The notes under the pieces are model-generated. The model saw nothing but the letters and a program-made list of their open reading frames with translations. It was not told where the DNA came from and searched no databases. The position numbers and the translations under genes were made by a program. Positions 52,678 to 61,029 of a stretch of DNA of 64,000 bases are shown here, piece after piece. Source of the DNA: Clostridium sp. K4410.MGS-306 (GTDB taxonomy: Bacteria; Cyanobacteriota; Vampirovibrionia; Gastranaerophilales; Gastranaerophilaceae). Position 1 is the first letter of the stretch; the number at the start of each line of letters is the position of its first letter. The stretch covers positions 25,346 through 89,345 of the forward strand of contig LARD01000002.1 of assembly GCA_000980375.1 (NCBI GenBank). The letters run 5' to 3'.

Positions 52678-54741
52678 TTACATCCCCGGAGGTCTGATTA
52701 AAGAAGGCTGTAACATTGCACCGCCGGGCATCATGTTAAAGCCGGGGTTGTAATCCCTATAGTCCTTAACAGAACGGTTCATCTGGTCTTCTTCAGCGCG
52801 TTTTTGTGCTTCTTTTTCTTTTTTCTTTTTGTCAGCCATTTTTTGTTTTTCTGATTTTTCTACATGGCCGATTGCGGTCGGGTCGTTTAAGATAAGGCGT
52901 TTGAATTCAACATCGGAGTTTTCCGCACCAACATTCATCATCAACCCCATAGATGCGTTTTGTCTGTATGCATCGTATCCGATGAGGAATTTTACGTCAT
53001 CAGGCCCTATTGCAAAGTAGAATCTGTTTTCCTGGAGCATTCTGTCATCGGGTGTGTCGTTGGATAACACGATTGTTGCTGTGTACATCACTGTCAAATA
53101 TTTGCACAGACGCAAAGATTCACCAAGCACCACGTTTGACTTTCCGTAGAAGTTTTTATCAAAGTAAAATGGAGAATCTCCTGCCTGACCTCCCTGGAAA
53201 TATCCAATGTATTGCTGCCATGATTTATATTGTGTTCTTAAATACGGGCCGGCTCTGACAATACCCATGGTATCGCCTGTTCCGTATAAAGCAACGTGGG
53301 TCTGTGCGTTCAAACCAAAATCCAGTGCAAATTTTTGTTCCGGATTTTTATAGGTAAAAAATGGTTTGCTGCTCATTGTTTGCCATGCAAATTTTGTTGT
53401 GGAAAAAGATCTGTCGCCCCAGTCTCTTGCAAAACCGGCAATATATTTGTTGGTAAAATTCACACCCAGATCTTTGAGCTCATAGTTTTTGTTATGTACA
53501 AACTGGAATCCGTATTTTGGCATTCTTCCGCCTAAAAAGCCGTTGTTCATATAAGAATTTATGCCGTATTCGAGTTTTAAATTGTCTGTGAATTCCTGCT
53601 CGCCTCGAACAACAAATTTGCTTTTAGAGCTTGACCAGCCGAAGTCTGTTCTGTTTTTGTCTGTCAAGAAACGACCTATTGCACCCACCCCGAAGTCACT
53701 TTTGTATGTAACAGCAGGGCCGATTTTTAATGTAGAAGCGTTTGGCGTTTGCAGTACAATACCCGGAGAAATAAACGCACCCAGGTTTCTTAAAGAGCCC
53801 AACTCCAGCATATTTGTTTCGATATACTGCTGTTCTTTGTCTGTATACAGTTTCATCTTTCCCGCAGAACCCAGTTTTGTGTCTTTAATATAAATATCTG
53901 CGTTTTTGAGTGTTGCAATGTCTCTGTCTTTGTAAGAGTCAATGATGATGGTTTTTGCTTTAAGACGCCATTTGTTGTCGTATTTTTCTTTGAAATAGAA
54001 GTTTTTTGGGATAACTTCGTCCATCATTGGTTTATCAAATCCCATAATCGGGCGGGATACAAACTGATAACTTGTTTTGTCATTAAAGGTTACAATACCG
54101 TCAAGTGCCTCTGTTTGAGCATCATTTACCGTTGCATTTTTTGCTCTTATCTTGATGGCCATATGGTTCAGCACAGGGTGCGTCATCATTGCGTTGTCTT
54201 CGTTAAGGTTTACCTGAATATAGTCACCGTTTACTTTTTGACCTTCTTTGATGAGTACAACATCGCCATAACCTTTGATAAAGTTTGTGTCGTGGTTGAA
54301 GATAATTTTGTCTGCAAGAAGAGTGGAGTTTTCGCTCGGGAATGTAACTTTGGCATTGCCAACAGCTTCAAACTCGTGGCGTTCGGGGAAGTATTCTATT
54401 GTTTCACTGTCTACAAGCACGTCTGTTGAAGGGCCGTCTTCGTATGCAGATTCTTTTTTCTTTTGTTTTTTTTCTGCTTTAGAGAAAAACTTTCTTGGTT
54501 TGTCTTCTTTGTCGGAGTCGTTTGCTTTTTCTTTGTCGTCAGCTTTGTTTTTATCGGAAATTTTTTCGTCTTCCTGTTTTTGTTCGTCAGATTTAACAGA
54601 GTCTTGCTTTTTGTCATTGTCAGCATTTTGCTCTATTCCGGTATTTTGAGGCACATCCAGTGTTTCTGCCGCATAAGAAACACTGAGCCCTGCGCTCATT
54701 GCCATTATTATAGCTAACGTTATAAAAAGTTTGTTTTTCAC
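52678..54741 (-). CDS. OstA/LptD-like outer-membrane protein
   Basis: The 687-residue product has a signal peptide (about 1-24, ending SYAAE), a low-complexity Asp/Lys/Glu linker (about 35-105) and an OstA/LptA-like jellyroll segment (about 108-220: VDSETIEYFPERHEFEAVGN, KIIFNHDTNFIKGYGDVVLI). About 400 residues with alternating, aromatic-rich strands follow, suggesting a beta-barrel. A Lys/Glu-rich region and a Pro/Met/Gly-rich tail end it. This resembles the LptD family that inserts lipopolysaccharide into the outer membrane, but the barrel is divergent and smaller than in proteobacteria. It begins 17 bases after the M23 gene. Confidence 0.78.
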   Translation of the reverse strand: MKNKLFITLAIIMAMSAGLSVSYAAETLDVPQNTGIEQNADNDKKQDSVKSDEQKQEDEKISDKNKADDKEKANDSDKEDKPRKFFSKAEKKQKKKESAYEDGPSTDVLVDSETIEYFPERHEFEAVGNAKVTFPSENSTLLADKIIFNHDTNFIKGYGDVVLIKEGQKVNGDYIQVNLNEDNAMMTHPVLNHMAIKIRAKNATVNDAQTEALDGIVTFNDKTSYQFVSRPIMGFDKPMMDEVIPKNFYFKEKYDNKWRLKAKTIIIDSYKDRDIATLKNADIYIKDTKLGSAGKMKLYTDKEQQYIETNMLELGSLRNLGAFISPGIVLQTPNASTLKIGPAVTYKSDFGVGAIGRFLTDKNRTDFGWSSSKSKFVVRGEQEFTDNLKLEYGINSYMNNGFLGGRMPKYGFQFVHNKNYELKDLGVNFTNKYIAGFARDWGDRSFSTTKFAWQTMSSKPFFTYKNPEQKFALDFGLNAQTHVALYGTGDTMGIVRAGPYLRTQYKSWQQYIGYFQGGQAGDSPFYFDKNFYGKSNVVLGESLRLCKYLTVMYTATIVLSNDTPDDRMLQENRFYFAIGPDDVKFLIGYDAYRQNASMGLMMNVGAENSDVEFKRLILNDPTAIGHVEKSEKQKMADKKKKEKEAQKRAEEDQMNRSVKDYRDYNPGFNMMPGGAMLQPSLIRPPGM

Positions 54742-54758
54742 TAAAGCACCTATATTGT

Positions 54759-55865
54759 TTAAATGTAATTAAGCGGGTTTTGTGGTTTTCCGTTAACCCT
54801 TACTTCAAAGTGGCAATGCGGCCCTGTGCTGTATCCGGTAGAGCCTTCGTAGCCCACAACCTGACCTTTGAGCACATTTTGCCCGGGGCTGACCACATAT
54901 CCCGACATGTGCGCGTACAATGTGGTAATAGGCTGTCCGTTGATAATACCGTGGTCTATGATAACAACTTTGCCATATCCACCGTACCATCCGGCGTATA
55001 GTACTTTTCCGGAGTTTGATGCCCGGATTTTTCCGCCGTTGATACCCCCGATATCAATCCCAGAATGATATATCTGTCTTTTAAAGATAGGGTGCATTCT
55101 GTAACCGAAAGGTGATGTTATCGGGCCTGCGATGGGTTTCATAAAGCCCGAAACTACTTTTACGGTTGTACCCTGGGTGTTTTTGCTAATCATTTTGCCC
55201 AGTGCTTCAGACTGGCGGGCCAATTCTCTTTCGGCTTTTTCGTAATATGCCCTGTCTGTTCTGTAACGCTGGATGGAGCTTTCATTTTTACTGATTGCGC
55301 CTTGAATGTACTGCTGCTGGGCGTTTATGTTTTTGATTGAATAAGCAATAATTGTTTTTTGTTGTTCAATCTGGTTTCTTAGTATGGCGATTCTTCTTGT
55401 TTTTTCTTTGAGAAATGCCATTTTTTTCTTATCGTTTTTGGTGATTATATTTTGAAAATAAATTCTGTCTAAAAATGTGTTGATATCTGTTGTTGCAAGC
55501 AAAAGCTGGAACATTCCGCGTCTTTGTTTTTTAAAAATTTGGCGGATTCTGTTTTTTGATTGAAATTCAACTGCAGAATAATCTGAAAGCGTTTCATTAA
55601 GGTTTCTTTCAGCTTCTTGAAGCTGTGTTTCGGCGTTAGCATATTGCTTTTTAGAGGAGTTGAGTGTTTTTGTTGCATTTTCAAGTCGCTGCTGATTTTT
55701 GTAGAGCTTGTTTGTTTCAATAGTTTCCAGCCTTTTTAGCCTCACAACTTTTGCGTGAGTTTCTTTTCTCTTTTTTTCGATATGGTTTTGAGCACAAAAT
55801 GCATTTTGTGCAAAAGAGAATATGAAAATAAATATTAAAATAGCCTTAAGAATTTTGTGCGGCAT
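54759..55865 (-). CDS. M23-family murein endopeptidase with coiled coil (EnvC-like)
   Basis: The 368-residue product has a signal peptide (about 1-25), a coiled coil of about 200 residues (LKRLETIETNKLYKNQQRLE onwards) and a LytM/M23 domain. The zinc site is complete: H in HSGIDIGG with its Asp, HMSGYV, and HCHFEV. It either cuts peptidoglycan cross-links or, as EnvC does, activates amidases at division. It shares an operon with the OstA/LptD-like gene and with a 34-residue membrane peptide upstream. Confidence 0.92.
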   Translation of the reverse strand: MPHKILKAILIFIFIFSFAQNAFCAQNHIEKKRKETHAKVVRLKRLETIETNKLYKNQQRLENATKTLNSSKKQYANAETQLQEAERNLNETLSDYSAVEFQSKNRIRQIFKKQRRGMFQLLLATTDINTFLDRIYFQNIITKNDKKKMAFLKEKTRRIAILRNQIEQQKTIIAYSIKNINAQQQYIQGAISKNESSIQRYRTDRAYYEKAERELARQSEALGKMISKNTQGTTVKVVSGFMKPIAGPITSPFGYRMHPIFKRQIYHSGIDIGGINGGKIRASNSGKVLYAGWYGGYGKVVIIDHGIINGQPITTLYAHMSGYVVSPGQNVLKGQVVGYEGSTGYSTGPHCHFEVRVNGKPQNPLNYI

Positions 55866-55887
55866 TTACTCTCAACCAATCAGCTGT

Positions 55888-55992
55888 TTATCGTGCAATG
55901 AATGCAATCAAAATAGGTGCAAACATGAACAATAAAAATGATACTGCAATTATTCCTACAATAATTTTTTGATTTTTTCTGAAAAATTCCAT
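55888..55992 (-). CDS. 34-residue single-span membrane peptide
   Basis: Minus-strand ATG at 55992 begins MEFFRKNQKIIVGIIAVSFL, followed by LFMFAPILIAFIAR and a TAA. A short basic start and one hydrophobic helix of about 22 residues give a typical small inner-membrane protein. The N-terminus resembles the membrane anchor of PpiD/SurA-type periplasmic isomerases, so it may instead be the remnant of such a gene. It lies 22 bases before the M23 gene on the same strand. The ribosome site is weak. Confidence 0.5.
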   Translation of the reverse strand: MEFFRKNQKIIVGIIAVSFLLFMFAPILIAFIAR

Positions 55993-56080
55993 GAATATTA
56001 ATCCACAAGTCTTCAACAGTAATATTCTACATGCAAAAAGTCTGATTTACAAGAAATTTACAACTTTGTGTATCGGATTA

Positions 56081-56542
56081 TTACCTAATATTTTTTAAAA
56101 GCACTTTGACAACAGCCTTTTTTACATAAGACGGCTCGTTTTGTGCAATACAGGGCATATGTGCGTCTTCGGGCATAAATATGACAAAATCACCTTCTTT
56201 TGCGTTTACAAAATCTCCGTCTCCTTCAAGAAAAATTATGTCATTTTTTTCATCGTAAAAAGTTACGGGTTTAAAATTTTTTACATCGCCAAATCCGAGT
56301 TTTTCTTCGCCTTTTATTATGAATTGGATATCAGCATATTTTTTGTGTGCTTCAAATTTTCCTTGTTCTTGCGGTTTGGTGGTGTAATCCTGTACAGATA
56401 CAAAAATATCGTCCCCTTCAATTTGATATTTGCCGTTTTCAAGATTTTTCATGTCAGTGTTTTTTAAAAATTCAAACCCTTTTTTAAACCCCTCACCCAA
56501 TTTGTGGTAAGATTCTGCGTTTTTTAAATTATCCTTAATCAT
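56081..56542 (-). CDS. YhcH/YjgK/YiaL family protein (DUF386)
   Basis: The 153-residue cupin-like product has EAHKKYADIQFIIKGEEKLG, with the His and Glu of the family's metal pocket, GDFVIFMPEDAHMPCIAQNE, and the C-terminal VKKAVVKVLL. The family is tied to sugar and sialic-acid use as a possible anomerase, but its function is not firmly known. No sugar genes are next to it. It is monocistronic on the minus strand, between the small membrane peptide and an unknown divergent gene. Confidence 0.9.
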   Translation of the reverse strand: MIKDNLKNAESYHKLGEGFKKGFEFLKNTDMKNLENGKYQIEGDDIFVSVQDYTTKPQEQGKFEAHKKYADIQFIIKGEEKLGFGDVKNFKPVTFYDEKNDIIFLEGDGDFVNAKEGDFVIFMPEDAHMPCIAQNEPSYVKKAVVKVLLKNIR

Positions 56543-56637
56543 AATAATCGCCTTTCTTAATTTTTATTTACATAAGATTATAGCAAATTTTTGTTATCTG
56601 TGGTTTTATAAAAACAGTTTGTTAAGAAAACCGGACC

Positions 56638-57342
56638 ATGATATCACCTGTAACTAATAGACCAAAACATAATGTATTCAGTTCATTTCAGGATACGGCA
56701 CATACAAAAAACGTTTATTCGTCGCTTTATTACAAAAGAAACCACAGAGTAGAGGAATCAGACGTTAAAACCAAAGCAAAAATTGCAGCCGGCTCCATAG
56801 CGGCTACTTTAGTGCCGATGATTTATTTTGCCAAAAAACAAAACGGACTTAAAAAGATTCTGGATATTTTTAAAATAAAATATGAGCTCAAAGAAGTAAT
56901 TGCCCTGAGTTCTGCAAGTATTGCGGGCGGTGCATTGACAGGTATTGCGGTAGATAAAAAAACAAACCGTAAACAAAAAATAAACGAAGGTGTTTTTCAA
57001 TTTATGAACGCAACAGTCCCGACAATGCTGGTTGGCGGTGCAATGGAGCTGATTAAAGACAATGAAAAGTATAAAAATTCAAAACCTGTCAAGGTTGCGG
57101 CTATTGTCACAGGTTTGATTGCAGGTATGCCTTTGGCAGCGTTCATTTCAAATATTATTAACGACCCGAAAGACAAAGAACCTGACAGAAAACTTACGCT
57201 AAAAGATTCTATTATCAACATGGATGATGCACTCGGGGCTCTTGTTGTGGCCAAAATTCCTGTTGTGGATAAACTCCATCTGGAAAAAATTATGCCTGCA
57301 ATATTTGCCTGGTGCGGCTATAGAGCCGGAGAGAGCAACTGA
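56638..57342 (+). CDS. Membrane protein of unknown function
   Basis: The 234-residue product has a polar N-terminus (MISPVTNRPKHNVFSSFQDT) with no signal peptide, then hydrophobic stretches at about 48-65, 80-100, 130-148 and 163-182 (AAIVTGLIAGMPLAAFISNI) and a conserved-looking end. Its Gly/Ala-rich helices recall the C-terminal part of the protein at 30910-32640. No family is recognised. The stop is 3 bases from the end of the convergent prepilin-like gene, with no terminator between them. Confidence 0.68.
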   Translation: MISPVTNRPKHNVFSSFQDTAHTKNVYSSLYYKRNHRVEESDVKTKAKIAAGSIAATLVPMIYFAKKQNGLKKILDIFKIKYELKEVIALSSASIAGGALTGIAVDKKTNRKQKINEGVFQFMNATVPTMLVGGAMELIKDNEKYKNSKPVKVAAIVTGLIAGMPLAAFISNIINDPKDKEPDRKLTLKDSIINMDDALGALVVAKIPVVDKLHLEKIMPAIFAWCGYRAGESN

Positions 57343-57345
57343 TTT

Positions 57346-58923
57346 TTACCATTTGATAATAACTTTTCCGTTACCGCCGTCTGCTCCGTCACCGGAATAT
57401 GTATGGTTGTAGCTTGATGTGCCGTAGGCAGTACTTCTTTTAGCTCCGCCGCCGCCACCTCCGCCACCGGCTGCTGTGGTTCCGGGTGCATTGGAGGATT
57501 CTGCTGTTTCTCTGTCTACGCTTCTGCCTCCGTATGAAACAACTTCATTTGCACTGATGCCTGATACAGCACCATCTTCGCCTGCTACATATGAAGCTGA
57601 TGCAATATCCGGTTCAATGGCCTGGTTTTTGCCTGCTTCACCGCCGGGTGCTCTGAACAGGTTGCCCACAACGGTGTCTGTTCCGTCAGTAGGTTGTGTC
57701 ATTGAACGGGTTGATGATGTAAATATGTTTTTACCGCCGGTACCGCCTTTTCCAAGCTTTATTATCAGTCTTTCATTAATACTTGCTGCGGGATAAAGCA
57801 TAAGACGTGCTGCCTGTCCTGCTTTACCTCCGGATAAGATATCACTTTTTACGGCTGCATAACCACCAACGCCGGCTGTGCCTCCGCCGTTTTTACCCTG
57901 TCCGCCGCCGCCAGACATACCCATATTGTTTTCTTTCATTCTTGCAAGATTGTATGAGGTGTTGCCAATAGTGGAATATGGATAGGAGTTTGATGCCATA
58001 AGCATTTTTTCGCTTATTACAGAGCTGTAGTAGGATGTTTTCATTCCGGCAGAAGTTCTTTCGCCGTCTTGTCCGTTAACTGATTTTACGTTTGTGATTT
58101 TTAAACTGCCGCTCGGGTCGGAATAGCTGTATTTTCCGCTGCAGCCGCGCCCTGTGTTACGTACACATTCTGAATAGTTTCGCCAGTCAGCACCTCTGCA
58201 GTTTTTATTGAACATGGTTGCTTGCAGATTTCTTGCTATACAAGCAGAGCCTGTGCCGTCGTATTGAATAGCCATTCCGCCTGTGCCGCCTCCGGCAAAG
58301 ACAATATTACCAAAGTTTGTATCGCCTCCGTTGCCGCCGTCACCGCCGCTATGTTTTCCGTCATCGCCATGGCCTCCGCCGCCACCTCCGCCAACGCTGA
58401 TGGAGTAGGAAATATTGTATGTTGGTTTGAATGTAAAGCTTACAGCAGCACCGCTTCCGCCGGCATGGGCACGGGTTCCGCCTCTTTCGTTGTTGCCTCC
58501 GCCGCCACCGCCGCCTCCTCCGACAAGGACGATGTCATACTGGTTGTTTGCCAAAAAGTCTATTCTCTTGCTTTGGCCGGGATATAAGGCTTCCATTACA
58601 AGGTTGCTGTATCCGGCGCCACCGCCACCACCGCCGCCGACAGCTTTGATAATAAAGTTTTTAGCCCTTGGCGGGGGTGTAAATTCGCAATGGTCGGCAT
58701 TGACAACAGGTGTCGGTGCGTCTTGCGAATATGATGAGTGCATTCCATCTTCATCTATTTCACAGGTCCATTGGCCATGCGGAATGTTTTCAAGGCTTCT
58801 TTTCTTTTTTGTAATCACGGGAATTGTTGCAATTGTGATTAAGCTTACAACCAAAAGAGCCATCAAAGCTTCTGCCAGAGAAAAACCTTTGCAGGCCGAA
58901 TGTTTCGGAGAGACCTTTTTCAT
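57346..58923 (-). CDS. Glycine-rich prepilin-like surface protein 6
   Basis: The 525-residue product has KG|FSLAEALMALLVV (Gly before the cut, Glu at +5) and PVITKKKRS, then HGQWTCEIDEDG, CEFTPPPRAKNFIIKAVG and a body with the longest Gly runs of the family (8-9). It lacks the KTLLFPGKGG motif of most relatives but has a comparable RLIIKLGKGGTGG, and ends GNGKVIIKW, keeping the terminal Trp with Lys before it. It has a separate promoter type and no shared leader or ACAGTACTT terminator downstream, so it may be regulated differently. Export by the pilus machinery is inferred. Confidence 0.85.
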   Translation of the reverse strand: MKKVSPKHSACKGFSLAEALMALLVVSLITIATIPVITKKKRSLENIPHGQWTCEIDEDGMHSSYSQDAPTPVVNADHCEFTPPPRAKNFIIKAVGGGGGGGAGYSNLVMEALYPGQSKRIDFLANNQYDIVLVGGGGGGGGGNNERGGTRAHAGGSGAAVSFTFKPTYNISYSISVGGGGGGGHGDDGKHSGGDGGNGGDTNFGNIVFAGGGTGGMAIQYDGTGSACIARNLQATMFNKNCRGADWRNYSECVRNTGRGCSGKYSYSDPSGSLKITNVKSVNGQDGERTSAGMKTSYYSSVISEKMLMASNSYPYSTIGNTSYNLARMKENNMGMSGGGGQGKNGGGTAGVGGYAAVKSDILSGGKAGQAARLMLYPAASINERLIIKLGKGGTGGKNIFTSSTRSMTQPTDGTDTVVGNLFRAPGGEAGKNQAIEPDIASASYVAGEDGAVSGISANEVVSYGGRSVDRETAESSNAPGTTAAGGGGGGGGAKRSTAYGTSSYNHTYSGDGADGGNGKVIIKW

Positions 58924-58968
58924 ATTATTTAAATCCTTTAACAGTACTTTTCTTTGTTTTTATACTTA

Positions 58969-58997
58969 ATTTTATCATATTTGAGTACACATTTCAA
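58969..58997 (-). promoter_or_regulatory. Promoter of prepilin-like gene 6
   Basis: On the minus strand TTGAAA (58997-58992), a 17-base spacer and TAAAAT (58974-58969) match sigma-70 well. Between it and the ATG lies AAAAGTACTGTT, which is the reverse complement of the ACAGTACTTTT box seen after other family members. No GTAAG repeats are present. Confidence 0.6.
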
Positions 58998-58998
58998 T

Positions 58999-59027
58999 AT
59001 TGCGCATATAAATATTATATGCGCAAT
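58999..59027. terminator. Perfect 12-bp inverted repeat after the DXS-like gene
   Basis: ATTGCGCATATA (58999-59010) is complementary to 59016-59027 around a 5-base loop. It lies 21 bases past the DXS-like stop and just before the gene 6 promoter. There is no T tract on the minus strand, so it could be a terminator of weak type or an operator. Confidence 0.5.
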
Positions 59028-59047
59028 TGAGGTATAATTTTTTATTT

Positions 59048-60913
59048 TTATTTTTTCAGGATATTTGAGATATCTTCTGTTATTAATTGAGGTGTGAGGC
59101 GGAATTTTTCGTAGAGTTTTTCAACCGGCTCTCTGTCCGTAAACTCTTTAGCTGCGCCGTAGTTGAGTACTTTCATATTTTTGTCGGAGTAGAATCTCGA
59201 GATTTTTTCGCCAAAGCCTCCGTCTAAAAGCCCACTTTCTAGCGTTATAACTACTTTATGGTCTTTTTCGAGAGATTGTAAAAGCTCTGTATCAACCCCG
59301 CTAAGGAATTTCGGGTTTATTAAAGTGGCATTGATTTTTAGTGTTTTAAAAAGCTCCTGTTTGACCTGGCGGCCTAGCGGCATAAAGTTTCCTGCTGCTA
59401 TAATTGCAACATCTTTGCCTTTTTCTTCTATTTTGTATTTGTTGAGTTTTGAATAGTCTGTTTTATCAGCGTGGCCGGTTGAAACAACATCGCCTGATGG
59501 GACTCTGATTGCAACAGGATGGGAGTTTTGTGATAGAGACCAATCAAGCATTGCGATGTATTCTTCTTTTGTGGAAGGAGAAAGGTACACAATGTTTGGA
59601 ATATTGCTTATCAGAGGAATATCAAATATACCGAGGTGTGTCATATCCGCGCCTGATATGCCTCCGCCAAAGACGAGGATTGTGGCGGGCGAGTTGTTCA
59701 AAGCCAGATCCTGTGAAAGCTGGTCATAGGTTCTTTGTATAAAAGAGCTCATGACTTCAAGAACGGGTTTTGCGCCGTTTTTAGCTGCGCCTGATGCAAA
59801 AGCAACTGCGTGTTCTTCTGCAATGCCTGTGTCAGTATAATTTTGTCCCATTTTTTGTCTGATTTCTTTTGTGAGCCCCGTTGCTGCCGGAGTTGCGGGA
59901 GAGATAGCAAACACAAGCGGGTTTTGTTTTTTGAGAAGATATTCAGAGGTTATTGAGTTGTATGTTTCTTTTTGGTTTTCTTTTTTTGCTTTTTGTTTGT
60001 CCAGAGCGCCTGCTGCAATGTAGTGGTATATTTCTTTGTCTTTTACTGCCTGTTCAAGCCCTTTGCCTTTCAGGGTGTGGATATGTACAACTGTCGGGCG
60101 GGTTGTGTTTTTAACTTTTTTGAATGTTTTGATTAGAGAATCAACATCATTGCCGTCTTGTACATAGTAGTAGTCAAAGCCCATTGCCGTGAATATGTTG
60201 TTTTGAGCTTTGCCATTTGTTTTTCTTAACAGCGCAAGATTTTTATATAGCCCGCCGTGGTTTTCGGCAATAGCCATTTCATTGTCGTTTACCACAACAA
60301 TAAAATTGCTGCCGAGTACAGCTGCGTTGTTTAAACCTTCATAGGCCTCGCCTCCGCTTAGTGAGCCGTCGCCCACAAGGGCAATCACGTTGTATTTTTC
60401 GCCTTTGAGGTCTCTTGCTTTTGCAAGTCCGGTTGCAAGGCTCACGCCTGTAGAGGTGTGGCCTACGTTAAAGAAATCGTGCGAGCTTTCTTCGGGATTT
60501 GTGTAGCCTGAAACTGCGGAGTATTTTTCAGGGTTTAAGAATCCGTATTTTCTTCCTGTTAGCATTTTGTGCGGATAGCACTGGTGTGATACATCAAAAA
60601 CTATTTTGTCCTCAGGTGAATTAAACACATAATGCATTGCAATTGTTGCTTCTACAATCCCCAGATCAGGCCCGAGGTGGCCGCCTATTGTGTTTGACCT
60701 TTTCATGATTGCGTATCTTATGTCTTGGGAAAGATCTTTCATCTGTGCTGTTGTAAGTTTTTTTACGTCGTCGGGTGTGTTTACTTTATCCAGCACTTTG
60801 AGGGTATAGGTGTTATTTTTTTGAGTAGTTGTATTTGCAAGGGCTTTATAATCCATTGATGCAGCCGTTAACACGGTAAGCACGGCAAGTGATGCTATAA
60901 ATTGTTTTTTCAT
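59048..60913 (-). CDS. Exported DXS-like (transketolase-type) protein
   Basis: The 621-residue product resembles 1-deoxy-D-xylulose-5-phosphate synthase end to end: GGHLGPDLGIVEATIAMHYV, DVSHQCYPHKMLTGR, the ThDP motif GDGSLSGGEAYEGLNNA with NDNEMAIAE, and the catalytic-type Glu in IAEEHAVAFASG. Two points are odd. It starts with a clear Sec signal peptide (about 1-26, cut after ALA), absent from cytosolic DXS. The DRAG segment is replaced by FGGG and YPRG by VPSG, removing two arginines that bind the substrate phosphate in known DXS. It may therefore act on an unphosphorylated substrate outside the cytoplasm or have another role (inferred). GGAGAAAAAG precedes the start. The housekeeping dxs must lie elsewhere. 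Confidence 0.88.
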   Translation of the reverse strand: MKKQFIASLAVLTVLTAASMDYKALANTTTQKNNTYTLKVLDKVNTPDDVKKLTTAQMKDLSQDIRYAIMKRSNTIGGHLGPDLGIVEATIAMHYVFNSPEDKIVFDVSHQCYPHKMLTGRKYGFLNPEKYSAVSGYTNPEESSHDFFNVGHTSTGVSLATGLAKARDLKGEKYNVIALVGDGSLSGGEAYEGLNNAAVLGSNFIVVVNDNEMAIAENHGGLYKNLALLRKTNGKAQNNIFTAMGFDYYYVQDGNDVDSLIKTFKKVKNTTRPTVVHIHTLKGKGLEQAVKDKEIYHYIAAGALDKQKAKKENQKETYNSITSEYLLKKQNPLVFAISPATPAATGLTKEIRQKMGQNYTDTGIAEEHAVAFASGAAKNGAKPVLEVMSSFIQRTYDQLSQDLALNNSPATILVFGGGISGADMTHLGIFDIPLISNIPNIVYLSPSTKEEYIAMLDWSLSQNSHPVAIRVPSGDVVSTGHADKTDYSKLNKYKIEEKGKDVAIIAAGNFMPLGRQVKQELFKTLKINATLINPKFLSGVDTELLQSLEKDHKVVITLESGLLDGGFGEKISRFYSDKNMKVLNYGAAKEFTDREPVEKLYEKFRLTPQLITEDISNILKK

Positions 60914-60947
60914 CTTTTTCTCCTTTTTTATTTTTTTATTGTACTAT

Positions 60948-60964
60948 CTGATAGCTGCTATCAG
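60948..60964. promoter_or_regulatory. Inverted repeat between DXS-like and EamA genes (putative operator)
   Basis: CTGATAG-CTG-CTATCAG is a perfect 7-bp inverted repeat. On the minus strand it lies between TTGACT and TACAAT, possible -35 and -10 boxes (19-base spacing), of the DXS-like gene. A repressor bound here would block that promoter. Confidence 0.45.
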
Positions 60965-61029
60965 TCAAGCCATTGTGATTAATTGATTTTATAATTCCTT
61001 TAATATAGATTGGTTGAGAGGTATTAGCT

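Noticed and set aside
58415..58969. Proline-rich open frame on the plus strand (also 3005-3307 minus and 34372-34584 minus)
   Set aside because: These are antisense shadows of glycine codons (GGC/GGT read as GCC/ACC/CCx), with no ribosome site or family match.
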